DNA of 64,000 nt from Avibacterium sp. 20-132 (GTDB lineage Bacteria > Pseudomonadota > Gammaproteobacteria > Enterobacterales > Pasteurellaceae), in the NCBI RefSeq assembly GCF_023611925.1, contig NZ_CP091456.1, positions 2,274,001 through 2,338,000 of the forward strand, written 5' to 3'. Below the pieces are notes generated by a model. The model worked only from the letters and a program-made list of their open reading frames with translations. It had not been told where the DNA came from and ran no database searches. This document shows, piece by piece, positions 1-8,574 of this stretch. The number at the start of each line of letters is the position of its first letter. Position 1 is the stretch's first letter. Made by a program: the position numbers and the translations under genes.

Positions 1-1423
1 TTGGATATTTAACAAAAGTCTCTTGTAAAATTTTCCCTTTTTCTATTAGATTTTCTCTAATATTTTTAAAATGATAATTCATATCAGGTATGCTAGATAT
101 ATTATGATAATTCCATTTTCCTTTTATAAAGTGGCATACTAATCTAAGTTTTGGTCTATCTATTTTTAATACATTATCAATTAAACTATTTAAATCTTCT
201 TTTTTTAATAAACCATTTTTCCCTCTAGCATATTTTACAAATCCATTTAAAATATTATAGATTAGAAACTCATTCTCCTCAATGCTGCTTTTAGGAGAGA
301 ATCTACCTTCTATAGTTGCTAAATCAGAATTTTTAGAAAAAACATCTGGTCCATGTAATTGAATATATCTAATATAGTAATCTTTTTCATATCCTTCTCT
401 AGCTCCAGAATCAGCAATTTTTTGGAAGTTATCAAATCCTTTTTTATATACAGATTGTAATGAAATGCTTCTAAAGCAATTCATAGAAACAATATATATC
501 AAATAAAGTATGTCTAAAAGCTTTCTCCTAGACTCACTTTTTCCGGATTTAAGATAATTTATCGTTATCCTATGAAATTCTAACTCTTTAAAAAACAACT
601 CTTCCTCTTCATAGTATTTAAAATTATCTTCAAAAAAAACATCGCAATAATCCTCATATTTTAATATTTTAATTAATAGATCGATTAGATGATTATACTC
701 TTTGTTATAATTTTCATTAATAATTAAAATAATTAATTTTTTTATAGTCTTAGATATAACTAATAACTTATGGTATGACTTTGGGGTTTTTAGAAAATAA
801 TCTGAACCATAATGTAAAAAAACATGTTCCTTATTAAAGTTTTCCTCTAAATAATTTCTTATAGAAGAGGGGGTTTCTAATGCCCAACTCCATAGTAATT
901 CTGCTGTTGTTGTTCCATTTAAATGGATATGTAGATCATTAAGCCCTACATTATTAATATAATGTTCAACGATAGGTTTCTTAGGTGATAAAATTCCTCT
1001 AAGTCCTCTAATATTACTCCTATTATTGCATAGATTACATAGCGCTAATATTGGCAAAAATGAATGGTTAGACATCCAGTTTTGCCAATCAGAAAAAAGA
1101 TTTAACTTTATGGAAGAATCTTCTTCTACATAAAAATCTTTTACTTCATATAGTAAAGCTAGTGATAAACAGGTTCTCTTTTTATATTTGCAGCATAGAC
1201 TATCCCAATAACTAGAAAAAATTCTATCGTTAAAATTGGAGTAGATACTTAAATGGTTATAGGTGATGAACTTTATTTTATTGATGTTAATGCTTTCAAC
1301 TCCTCTCCCATCCAAAATATTAATGCTTTCAACTCTTCTCTCATCTAAAATATAACTTAATAGATCTTCACATAACGATTTATATACTAATTGTGATGAA
1401 AGAATAAAATCATTTATTAACAT
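1..1423 (-). CDS. rdrB: RADAR adenosine deaminase RdrB, C-terminus beyond the left edge (partial)
   Basis: An open frame runs without a stop from the ATG at 1421-1423 to the window edge (474 codons). An AGAGGAAG ribosome site overlaps the end of the upstream gene, and the gap between the two is 12 bp. Seen: residues 161-170 read LNDLHIHLNG, the HxH zinc-binding strand of adenosine deaminase/amidohydrolase enzymes (His165, His167). Residues 371-377 read IEGRFSP, matching the E-x-R-[FY]-[SA]-P strand of adenosine deaminases, and 430-434 read CHFIK. The long insert between HxH and the ExRFSP strand, and the position directly after a large P-loop ATPase, are as in RdrB of RADAR, whose assembly with RdrA deaminates adenosine in nucleotides and/or RNA during phage infection. 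The remaining zinc His/Asp and catalytic Glu must lie outside the window. Codons are strongly AT-rich compared with mlc, bioD and asnS nearby. A less likely alternative is another ADA-like enzyme. Confidence 0.85.
   Translation of the reverse strand, partial: MLINDFILSSQLVYKSLCEDLLSYILDERRVESINILDGRGVESININKIKFITYNHLSIYSNFNDRIFSSYWDSLCCKYKKRTCLSLALLYEVKDFYVEEDSSIKLNLFSDWQNWMSNHSFLPILALCNLCNNRSNIRGLRGILSPKKPIVEHYINNVGLNDLHIHLNGTTTAELLWSWALETPSSIRNYLEENFNKEHVFLHYGSDYFLKTPKSYHKLLVISKTIKKLIILIINENYNKEYNHLIDLLIKILKYEDYCDVFFEDNFKYYEEEELFFKELEFHRITINYLKSGKSESRRKLLDILYLIYIVSMNCFRSISLQSVYKKGFDNFQKIADSGAREGYEKDYYIRYIQLHGPDVFSKNSDLATIEGRFSPKSSIEENEFLIYNILNGFVKYARGKNGLLKKEDLNSLIDNVLKIDRPKLRLVCHFIKGKWNYHNISSIPDMNYHFKNIRENLIEKGKILQETFVKYP
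1287..1352. repeat. 33-bp tandem duplication inside rdrB
   Basis: Two adjacent 33-bp units, 1287-1319 and 1320-1352, differ at only three positions. Each is exactly 11 codons, so the frame is kept. In the rdrB protein they encode two copies of a segment containing VESIN near residues 24-47. This looks like a fairly recent in-frame slippage or duplication in the N-terminal part, ahead of the catalytic HxH motif. Confidence 0.85.
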
Positions 1424-1435
1424 TTATTTCTTCCT

Positions 1436-4021
1436 CTACTTTTCGTTATACTTAAATGAAACTGGTGCTATCTTTGATATTGCCAGTTTTGATATTGGTG
1501 GTAAACCATCTTCATCAAGTTTATCAAGCTTTAGGTTATCTAAATAATTTTTCATCTTTTCATCTATCTTCAAGATTCCTTCAAGTATTTCATTTGCCAT
1601 TTTATCTTCTGTCATATATAAAAATGGATAAACTAATGGACAATTTACAATAGAATATGTTAATGGGAGATACTCTTTGAATTTATCTTCTAGCCTACTA
1701 TTTTTATCGTTATTTAGTACGTTTTTTATAGACTTTAAATTATTAATAAAATGCTTGATAGATGTTGATACATTACTAGCATTGGTCATAATATTAAAAA
1801 TATCATTGCTTCTATTATTAGAATAACGGCTCTCCTCTATTAATATAGAGTTGCAAACACCCCAAATAAATCTAGCAAATATTTCACTTGTATACAACCT
1901 TCTTTTTTTGTATTCTCTTTTTGCATTATCTGAAATATTATTTATAGAGTAGAATAATCTTGCCCATATCTTACCTAAACATAAAGATGAATAATTAAAT
2001 TCTAATGTTTTAGTATCTTCACGCCAGGACAGTAATAATTTTATGAGGTTGTCCTCATATTCATTATTTTGAGTATTATTACTTTCATTATCTTCATTGT
2101 CTCCATCATCATTTTCATTACTATCATCTATATTATATCTTTCTGGCAAGAATCCAGAATATGTATTAAATGCACTTAATCTTCCAAGCTTATCTTTTAG
2201 TTCATTTTCCTCGTTACATTCTAGTAATTCAGCTATTGAAGCTAAGAAAGCATATATAGATACGCAATCTCTAGTTTCTGTATGAATTCGTATCCTATTA
2301 GAAGAAATTAAAAATGCTTCTTTTGTTATATAATCAATAATATTATCTGGTATATGCTCAGAAAATCTCTCTAAAGATGATAGATGTTTTCTTTTCAATC
2401 CTGGATTACTTCCTCGTCTATTAAGTCTGATGATTCCATTTAAAACTCCTTGATGGCTTTTCATTTTAGGTGATACAATACCACTATATTTTTCCATAAT
2501 GTTTCTTGGGCTAGAGTTGTTATTTAAACCAATGTAATCAAAGTATTTAGTGTAATTTTCACTTTCAACAAAGTATAAATAAATATTTGCAGGAGAACCT
2601 AGTAACAACATAGAATTTATTGCCATTGAAACACTATCCTCTTTTCTACTATTACTTTTTGAATAAGAAGAAACTAAAGATGACAAGAAAATTTTAGCAA
2701 TATTATAGCTCGAATCATTTCCTTCAACTCGACAATAAAACCCCGTATCCATATCATTATGCTCATATATAACACTAAATATATTTGAAGCTATATTTAC
2801 AATAGAAGAAGGAAAGTTTTCTAAAATGTTTACACCTATTTTCTCTTTTAGTAAGTCACTCAAAAATATATCTTTTATTGCCATTGAAAAAGAACTAACA
2901 TCATTGTTTGATAATAGATATTTGATCAACTGTACAATAGTTCTTATAGGTTGACTCAAAATAAAATTATTTATTTCCCCGATATAGTCATCATGTATTG
3001 AAAGATATTTTTTTAATTCATTTTTAAGAAATGAAACTAGAAGCTCCTCTTTATTGGGTTCCATACTTGTTTTTAAGTAAATACTATACTTATTCTCTTT
3101 ATTTATTTCATGTAAGTTCATTAGTTTTATTCTTTGATGAATTGGAAGTGTTTTTATAATATATTGTTGTTCCAATTGATAAAGCATATTTCCTTCAAAT
3201 GGGCGACTTATAGTTTTATCTTTTATTTCATTAGCTTTATTTACTCCAACTATGTAACTATATAATTGTATATCTCCTGATACTAAAACAACCAATTTAG
3301 GATGAGTCAGATAGCATCTAATTGTTTCTAATAATTCATAGGCTTTATCGGTTCTAGTATCTATATCATCTATAGCTATCATTAAGAGTTTTATATTATA
3401 TTTTTCTATAATAAGATTTATTAAATCATGAATCTTTTTCTCTAATTCTTGACCACTGGTTGATCTATTTAAAGCTTTCGAGAAAAACCAAGATGTATCC
3501 TTCTTATCATTAATAATAGAAAGTTGTTCTATTCCATTAGAAATTTCTTGTAATCCTTTAAGCCATTCATTATCAAAATCATGTTTGATTAATGGAGATG
3601 ATATTATATTATATGAGTCTACAAACTTATGTAATTTAGCAATAATATCAGTCAAAATATGTTGTTGGCTTACTATTGTTGTAGGATCAATAAAAGCACA
3701 TGGAACAATTCCTTTTAATTGTTCATCTGACTGAGAAAACATATCAAATACAGTAGTAAAAATATATTTTAGAAATGTTGTTTTTCCTGCACCTCGTTCT
3801 CCGTCAATAAATATAGTGTTATTTCTTCTTGGTAAATAAATATTTTCTAAATATTTTTTATCTTTTGATAAAGCTTCATTACTTTCTGAACTTTTATTTA
3901 TTGACATTAGTATACCTTTTAGTTTATCTAATGCCTTATATTGCAAAAAGCTTTCATCATTGCTAATGATATTATTAGCATCTATATTTAAATCAATAAA
4001 TATTTTACTATTGTTACTCAT
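1436..4021 (-). CDS. rdrA: RADAR ATPase RdrA
   Basis: An 861-residue P-loop ATPase. Seen: Walker A GERGAGKTT at residues 74-82, Walker B LLMIAIDDID at 212-221, then LVVLVSGD at 243-250 (sensor-like strand). The remaining ~600 residues are helical and charged, with an Asp/Glu/Asn-rich stretch around 640-665. The start ATG has AGGAG upstream. In RADAR, RdrA is an AAA+-like ATPase that assembles into a ring and works with the RdrB deaminase encoded directly downstream; that order and the 12-bp spacing are present here. The gene is very AT-rich, unlike bioD just upstream, which suggests horizontal acquisition. On its own it could be called a KAP/AAA-type NTPase. The RdrA assignment rests on size, motif placement and the adjacent deaminase. 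Confidence 0.8.
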   Translation of the reverse strand: MSNNSKIFIDLNIDANNIISNDESFLQYKALDKLKGILMSINKSSESNEALSKDKKYLENIYLPRRNNTIFIDGERGAGKTTFLKYIFTTVFDMFSQSDEQLKGIVPCAFIDPTTIVSQQHILTDIIAKLHKFVDSYNIISSPLIKHDFDNEWLKGLQEISNGIEQLSIINDKKDTSWFFSKALNRSTSGQELEKKIHDLINLIIEKYNIKLLMIAIDDIDTRTDKAYELLETIRCYLTHPKLVVLVSGDIQLYSYIVGVNKANEIKDKTISRPFEGNMLYQLEQQYIIKTLPIHQRIKLMNLHEINKENKYSIYLKTSMEPNKEELLVSFLKNELKKYLSIHDDYIGEINNFILSQPIRTIVQLIKYLLSNNDVSSFSMAIKDIFLSDLLKEKIGVNILENFPSSIVNIASNIFSVIYEHNDMDTGFYCRVEGNDSSYNIAKIFLSSLVSSYSKSNSRKEDSVSMAINSMLLLGSPANIYLYFVESENYTKYFDYIGLNNNSSPRNIMEKYSGIVSPKMKSHQGVLNGIIRLNRRGSNPGLKRKHLSSLERFSEHIPDNIIDYITKEAFLISSNRIRIHTETRDCVSIYAFLASIAELLECNEENELKDKLGRLSAFNTYSGFLPERYNIDDSNENDDGDNEDNESNNTQNNEYEDNLIKLLLSWREDTKTLEFNYSSLCLGKIWARLFYSINNISDNAKREYKKRRLYTSEIFARFIWGVCNSILIEESRYSNNRSNDIFNIMTNASNVSTSIKHFINNLKSIKNVLNNDKNSRLEDKFKEYLPLTYSIVNCPLVYPFLYMTEDKMANEILEGILKIDEKMKNYLDNLKLDKLDEDGLPPISKLAISKIAPVSFKYNEK

Positions 4022-4055
4022 AAAATTCTCCTATGTTTATAAATTATATATTCGT

Positions 4056-4781
4056 TTACCTCACCCATTCCGTTTGCAGATAAGTCAAACGCTCAAGATT
4101 GGTGATGTAATGCCCGAGTTCTTGTTCTTCAGGACGATGAACATAGGGAATTTGCCCAAGTAATGGGGCGTCAATTTTTTCGCTGAGCATTTCAATCATT
4201 TCTGCATAATGGGCTAAACCGGGATTAATGCGATTGGCTATCCAGCCTAATAAGGGTAAGCCTGATTGTTGAATGGATTGTGCCGTCAGCAAGGCGTGAT
4301 TAATGCAGCCTTCTTTAATGCCAACTACAAGCACGACTGGCATTTTGTGCGAGATTGCCCAACTGGCAAAGCTATATTCTTTATTCATTGGGGTAAGCCA
4401 ACCAAATGCCCCCTCCACTAGCACAGATTGATAACGCTGAGTAAGTGCGGTGAGATCGGCGTTAATTTTTTTTATATCAATGCGTTCTCCGTCTTCACTT
4501 AACATTGGCAAACTGTGGGAAAAGCTATAACTATTCACGTCTCGGTAGGTTACATTCTCTTTTGTGGCGTCAATTAAGGTTAGGACATCAGAATTATTTT
4601 CTTGTCCATAATCACTTTCTATTGGGCTTTCACGATAAGCCCAATCCTCTTGGCAACACGCAATCGGTTTATAACCTACAATTTGAATACCTTGATTTTG
4701 CAAGGCTTGGATAATGGCACGACTGGATACCGTTTTTCCTACATTGGTATCCGTTCCTGTAACAAAAAAGCAGCTCATCAT
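4056..4781 (-). CDS. bioD: Dethiobiotin synthetase (BioD2/YnfK-type)
   Basis: 241 residues, the usual BioD length. The N-terminal P-loop TGTDTNVGKT (residues 8-17) and the YKPI motif (37-40) identify the family, which carboxylates diaminopelargonic acid to dethiobiotin with ATP in biotin synthesis. The second conserved loop, normally VEGAGG, reads VEGAFG at 122-127, so one glycine is replaced by phenylalanine. The gene lies just downstream of an mlc-like gene in the same direction, the arrangement of ynfK-dgsA in E. coli, so it is probably the second BioD paralogue and its biosynthetic activity is uncertain. An AAGGA ribosome site precedes the tandem ATG ATG start. rdrA begins 34 bp after its stop. 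Confidence 0.85.
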   Translation of the reverse strand: MMSCFFVTGTDTNVGKTVSSRAIIQALQNQGIQIVGYKPIACCQEDWAYRESPIESDYGQENNSDVLTLIDATKENVTYRDVNSYSFSHSLPMLSEDGERIDIKKINADLTALTQRYQSVLVEGAFGWLTPMNKEYSFASWAISHKMPVVLVVGIKEGCINHALLTAQSIQQSGLPLLGWIANRINPGLAHYAEMIEMLSEKIDAPLLGQIPYVHRPEEQELGHYITNLERLTYLQTEWVR

Positions 4782-4842
4782 TTTTTCCTTATGATCCCAT
4801 TTGTTTGGAATTCTAAAGGAATTTCATAATGAGAGTATTGAG

Positions 4843-6066
4843 CTAACACAATTTTTCTTTATTTTTCAGTAGATCACCGAGCAAACTGCCATCATAAATC
4901 CCTTGCTTAATTGCCGCAGTTAAGACTTCTGGGCTATTCCATTTATAACGGCTTGTTACCACTTCCACATTGCAATGATAAAGGGATAAACGTTGATTTA
5001 AGCGCGCTAAGAAAATCTCTTTTGCACTCAATAAACAGGTGTTTAACATCACTTTTTTAGAGGAAAACATATTAACTAAACACATTAAATGGTAAGCCGT
5101 TAAATCCGCGATATGGTGAATAATATCAATCGCTTTTGCCTCATTGCCTTGTGCTTTTTTACATAAAAAGTGAATTTTTTCAATATTATTCACTTGTTGA
5201 TTGTCGGGATACGCCAAATCAATCAATTTATAAATAGCTTGGTGTGTGAGCTGATTGATAATTTGATGACGTTCCGTTTCAGGTAAGTGAGGATTGAGTT
5301 GATGCTGAATTGGGTTGAACGTTGGCGTAATGAGCTTATCAATATTCATCTTTGGCTGTTTGTTACATCGTAACACATCACCTTGTGATAATACGCTTAA
5401 ATTGACTCGTTCATCAAGTTGTAAAAATAAAACGTGATCACAACCAATCACACTACCCACCGAGCTTTCGGCAAACAACCACGTTTGGAAATAATCCGTT
5501 ACCATAACAGGCATTTTAAAATAAGGGTGAAATAAGGCTTTCAGATCAAGTGTTAGCTGGCGATTGCCAAGGTGATAAACGTAGCGCTCTTCATTATCTA
5601 ACTCCCCAGTTACGGCAATAGAAAAGGTGATGACTTTATAAGGTTCGAGTTTGGTTTTTTCTAAAAACGCTTGCACGAACCCTACTAAAACGCGATCTAA
5701 TTGTGCAAATTCTTCACTGCGTAGCGGGAAAGAATGTTCTGCCAACGGTGTGCCATCTAATTCACAAAGAAATATATCAAAACGATCTTCACTCAGCACC
5801 GCACATAACGACTGCCAGAAAAAAGGCGATACACATAAACCAATTGCTGGACGTCCACGGTTTTCTGTATTTCGCACGGCTTTTTCAATAATTAATCGTT
5901 CATTAATAAGCTGACGGGTTAAAGAGGTGATCGTCGCTGGTGCTAAATGCGAAAGCTTTGAAAGATCAATCCGCGAAATTTCTTCAAATTGTTCAATTAG
6001 CCGATACACTTTCCCTAGTTGTTGTAATTTTAAGACATACTTATCTTGTTTTCTTTCCTTGATCAT
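4843..6066 (-). CDS. mlc: ROK-family transcriptional repressor, Mlc-like
   Basis: 407 residues from the ATG at 6064-6066 (GGGG upstream); E. coli Mlc is 406. The N-terminal winged helix (KVYRLIEQFEEISRIDLSKL, then LAPATIT and NRGRPAIGL) and the C-terminal YDGSLLGDLL match Mlc, the repressor of PTS glucose genes. The central ROK part has diverged. The CxCGxxGCxE zinc motif of Mlc/NagC is absent, and the equivalent region reads through a Cys-poor stretch (around CNKQPKMNID). Either this homologue folds without zinc or it has lost normal sensing. It is divergent from asnS and probably cotranscribed with bioD. Confidence 0.8.
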   Translation of the reverse strand: MIKERKQDKYVLKLQQLGKVYRLIEQFEEISRIDLSKLSHLAPATITSLTRQLINERLIIEKAVRNTENRGRPAIGLCVSPFFWQSLCAVLSEDRFDIFLCELDGTPLAEHSFPLRSEEFAQLDRVLVGFVQAFLEKTKLEPYKVITFSIAVTGELDNEERYVYHLGNRQLTLDLKALFHPYFKMPVMVTDYFQTWLFAESSVGSVIGCDHVLFLQLDERVNLSVLSQGDVLRCNKQPKMNIDKLITPTFNPIQHQLNPHLPETERHQIINQLTHQAIYKLIDLAYPDNQQVNNIEKIHFLCKKAQGNEAKAIDIIHHIADLTAYHLMCLVNMFSSKKVMLNTCLLSAKEIFLARLNQRLSLYHCNVEVVTSRYKWNSPEVLTAAIKQGIYDGSLLGDLLKNKEKLC

Positions 6067-6193
6067 AACGCCCCACAACGGATTAAATTTTTGAAATGAA
6101 ATTATTGTTTTTTTATATCAGGTTGCCACCTAAAAACAAGTTATTTACTTCAATTTTGTGGGCAAGTTCACAAAAACAATTGAATAATTCATT

Positions 6194-6222
6194 TTGGCAA
6201 ATTTCCTGAGTTGCGGTAAACT
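6194..6222 (+). promoter_or_regulatory. Probable sigma-70 promoter of asnS
   Basis: TTGGCA (6194-6199), a 17-bp spacer, then TAAACT (6217-6222), ending 39 bp before the asnS ATG. The match to a -35/-10 pair is good; there is no experimental support. Confidence 0.55.
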
Positions 6223-6261
6223 AAGCGGGTTTTTACGCTAAATTTTTTGATTGAGGTTTAT

Positions 6262-7665
6262 ATGACACAAATTGCCCCTATTGCAGAGGTATTACAAGGC
6301 AAAATTCAAATCGGTGATCAGGTTACCGTACGAGGTTGGGTGCGTACCCGTCGTGATTCTAAAGCAGGGCTTTCTTTCCTTGCGGTGTATGATGGTTCTT
6401 GTTTCGACCCTATCCAAGTGATCGTCAATAATGATATTGCAAATTATCAAGAAGAAATTCTACGCTTAACCACGGGTTGCTCGGTGATTGTTACAGGTAA
6501 AGTGGTGGAATCCCCAGCAGAGGGACAAGCAGTAGAATTACAAGCGGAAAAGGTGGAAGTAACAGGTTGGGTGGAAGATCCTGATACCTATCCAATGGCG
6601 GCTAAACGCCACAGTATTGAATATTTGCGTGAAGTGGCACACCTTCGCCCTCGCACTAATATCATCGGTGCAGTCGCACGTGTTCGCCATTGTTTGGCTC
6701 AAGCCATTCACCGCTTCTTTCACGAACAAGGTTTTTATTGGGTTGCAACCCCACTGATTACGGCATCTGATACTGAAGGTGCGGGGGAAATGTTCCGTGT
6801 TTCAACCCTAGATTTAGAAAATTTACCACGTACCGAACAAGGTGCGGTGGATTTTTCGCAAGATTTTTTCGGTAAAGAAGCCTTTTTAACCGTATCTGGT
6901 CAGCTAAATGGGGAAACTTATGCTTGTGCATTAAGTAAAATCTATACCTTTGGCCCAACATTCCGTGCGGAAAATTCTAATACCACTCGCCACTTGGCAG
7001 AGTTCTGGATGGTTGAACCTGAAGTTGCTTTTGCGGATCTGAATGATAACGCAAAACTCGCCGAAGCAATGCTTAAATATGTGTTCCGTGCCGTATTAGA
7101 TGAGCGTAAAGATGATCTTAAATTCTTTGAAAAACACGTTGATAGTTCTGTTATCAGCCGTTTAGAAAACTTTATTCATTCTGATTTTGCGCAAATTGAT
7201 TACACAGATGCCATTGACGTCTTATTAAAATCAGGCAAAAAATTTGAATTCCCTGTTTCTTGGGGAATTGATTTATCCTCTGAACACGAACGCTATTTAG
7301 CAGAAGAATATTTTAAATCCCCAGTAGTGGTGAAAAACTATCCAAAAGACATCAAGGCGTTTTATATGCGTTTAAATGATGATGGAAAAACCGTAGCAGC
7401 AATGGACGTATTAGCCCCGGGAATTGGTGAAATTATCGGTGGTTCACAACGTGAAGAACGCCTAGACGTGTTGGATAAACGTATGGTAGAAATGGGTTTA
7501 AATCCAGAAGATTACTGGTGGTATCGCGATCTCCGCCGTTATGGTACTGTACCACATTCAGGCTTTGGTCTTGGTTTTGAACGTTTAATTGTTTATGTAA
7601 CTGGCGTGCAAAATATCCGCGATGTGATCCCATTCCCACGCGCACCAAGAAATGCGAATTTCTAG
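6262..7665 (+). CDS. asnS: Asparagine--tRNA ligase
   Basis: 467 residues from the ATG at 6262, with GAGG 5 bp upstream; E. coli AsnS is 466. An N-terminal OB-fold anticodon-binding domain ([14 protein letters not shown]) is followed by a class II catalytic core: motif 2 ([25 protein letters not shown], partly quoted) around residues 225-250, and motif 3 [15 protein letters not shown] near the C-terminus. It charges tRNA-Asn in the cytoplasm. A longer frame with an upstream start exists, but the ribosome site and family length favour this ATG. A strong hairpin terminator follows. Confidence 0.97.
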   Translation: MTQIAPIAEVLQGKIQIGDQVTVRGWVRTRRDSKAGLSFLAVYDGSCFDPIQVIVNNDIANYQEEILRLTTGCSVIVTGKVVESPAEGQAVELQAEKVEVTGWVEDPDTYPMAAKRHSIEYLREVAHLRPRTNIIGAVARVRHCLAQAIHRFFHEQGFYWVATPLITASDTEGAGEMFRVSTLDLENLPRTEQGAVDFSQDFFGKEAFLTVSGQLNGETYACALSKIYTFGPTFRAENSNTTRHLAEFWMVEPEVAFADLNDNAKLAEAMLKYVFRAVLDERKDDLKFFEKHVDSSVISRLENFIHSDFAQIDYTDAIDVLLKSGKKFEFPVSWGIDLSSEHERYLAEEYFKSPVVVKNYPKDIKAFYMRLNDDGKTVAAMDVLAPGIGEIIGGSQREERLDVLDKRMVEMGLNPEDYWWYRDLRRYGTVPHSGFGLGFERLIVYVTGVQNIRDVIPFPRAPRNANF

Positions 7666-7686
7666 GTTTTAAATGAGTTAAAAAAT

Positions 7687-7727
7687 AAAGAGCGGTGGAA
7701 AAATAACAAATTTTCATCGCTCTTTTT
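7687..7727. terminator. Rho-independent terminator after asnS
   Basis: AAAGAGCG at 7687-7694 pairs with CGCTCTTT at 7718-7725. The stem extends through GGTGGAAAA/TTTTCATC and is followed by Ts. It lies 22 bp after the asnS stop. Confidence 0.8.
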
Positions 7728-7738
7728 CTATATTCTGA

Positions 7739-7767
7739 TTGCAAGCTGTAATGCCACACACTACAAT
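7739..7767 (+). promoter_or_regulatory. Probable promoter of the first higBA locus
   Basis: TTGCAA (7739-7744), a 17-bp spacer and TACAAT (7762-7767), starting 12 bp after the asnS terminator and ending 28 bp before the higB start codon. The toxin-antitoxin locus therefore appears to have its own promoter. Confidence 0.55.
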
Positions 7768-7795
7768 AGTCAAAATACTTGATTGATTTTGTCTT

Positions 7796-8073
7796 ATGAT
7801 TATTTCCTTTAAACATAAAGGTCTAGAAAAATTTTATAAAACTGGCTCAACAGCAGGAATTATCGTTGCACATTCGTCTAAACTAAAACGTATTTTAGCC
7901 CGATTAAATAGCACAAAAACGATACAAGATATGAATATTCCGGGTTGGAACTTACATTCTTATCTGGAAATCTATCAGATCATTGGAGTGTCAAAGTAAA
8001 TGGAAATTGGCGAATAACGTTTAAATTAGAAAATGGACACGCTGAAGTTGTCGATTATCAAGATTACCACTAG
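7796..8073 (+). pseudogene. higB: HigB-family toxin, disrupted by a one-base frameshift
   Basis: The frame starts MIISFKHKGLEKFYKTGSTA, as in HigB/RelE-family mRNA interferases, and reads to PGWNLHS. It then leaves the family frame near 7959-7962 and stops early at 7999. In the next frame the expected C-terminus continues (GNLSDHWSVKVNGNWRITF, ending in DYQDYH) to a TAG at 8071-8073. An intact paralogue at 61465-61743 shows the full form. Restoring a single T in the run at about 7959-7961 (cattcTtta) would give the continuous protein. The toxin is therefore truncated at 67 residues and probably inactive, unless this is a sequencing error. Confidence 0.85.
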
Positions 8074-8082
8074 GAGTTTACA

Positions 8083-8373
8083 ATGAATATGTATAATCCC
8101 CCACACCCAGCAGAAATTATTAAAGAAGATATTTTACCTGAGCTAGGTCTAACCGTTACTCAAGCAGCTAAGCAATTAGGGGTAAATCGTGTTACACTTT
8201 CTCGCCTATTAAATGGTAAAGCCTCAATCAGTGCCGAAATGGCATTACGCCTGCACGCTTGGCTAGGAGAAAATAGTCCAAGTCCTGAAAGTTGGTTACA
8301 TCAGCAAGCTGACTACGATCTCTGGAAAGCCGCTCAAAACAAGAATTTTTCTGTTATTCCAGCATTAGCTTAG
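8083..8373 (+). CDS. higA: HigA-family antitoxin
   Basis: 96 residues. It begins with the typical HigA N-terminus ([20 protein letters not shown]) followed by an HTH ([20 protein letters not shown], residues ~24-43), and the body is complete. It starts 9 bp after the end of the higB frame, with GGAG upstream. HigA binds HigB and represses the shared operon. It is retained intact although its toxin is frameshifted, so it may persist as an orphan antitoxin or regulator. Confidence 0.88.
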   Translation: MNMYNPPHPAEIIKEDILPELGLTVTQAAKQLGVNRVTLSRLLNGKASISAEMALRLHAWLGENSPSPESWLHQQADYDLWKAAQNKNFSVIPALA

Positions 8374-8390
8374 ATATTTTGCTTCTAAGT

Positions 8391-8426
8391 AAATCGCGGT
8401 GAAAATTGTTTTTTCACCGCGATTTT
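8391..8426. terminator. Strong hairpin terminator between higA and recD
   Basis: AAATCGCGGTGAAAA at 8391-8405 pairs with TTTTCACCGCGATTT, followed by Ts. It lies between the convergent higA and recD genes and could act in both directions. The remaining ~150 bp up to the recD stop show nothing else. Confidence 0.8.
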
Positions 8427-8574
8427 GTTCTTATAAAAAGAACTTTGTTATTAGACTTCATTAAATTACTTGAGAATATTCCACCTAATTCTCTGCACAA
8501 TTTGCCTTGTTTTATAAGTGATTTTGTCTATTTTTAGCTACATTATCCAAACAGCCCATTAATCAAAAGTGCTA

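Noticed and set aside
1287..1352. Possible CRISPR-like repeat
   Set aside because: The two 33-bp units are directly adjacent with no spacers and lie in frame inside rdrB.
7433..7816. 127-residue minus-strand open frame across the asnS 3' end
   Set aside because: It overlaps asnS and its terminator, has no ribosome site and no recognisable family features; it is a shadow of the real gene.
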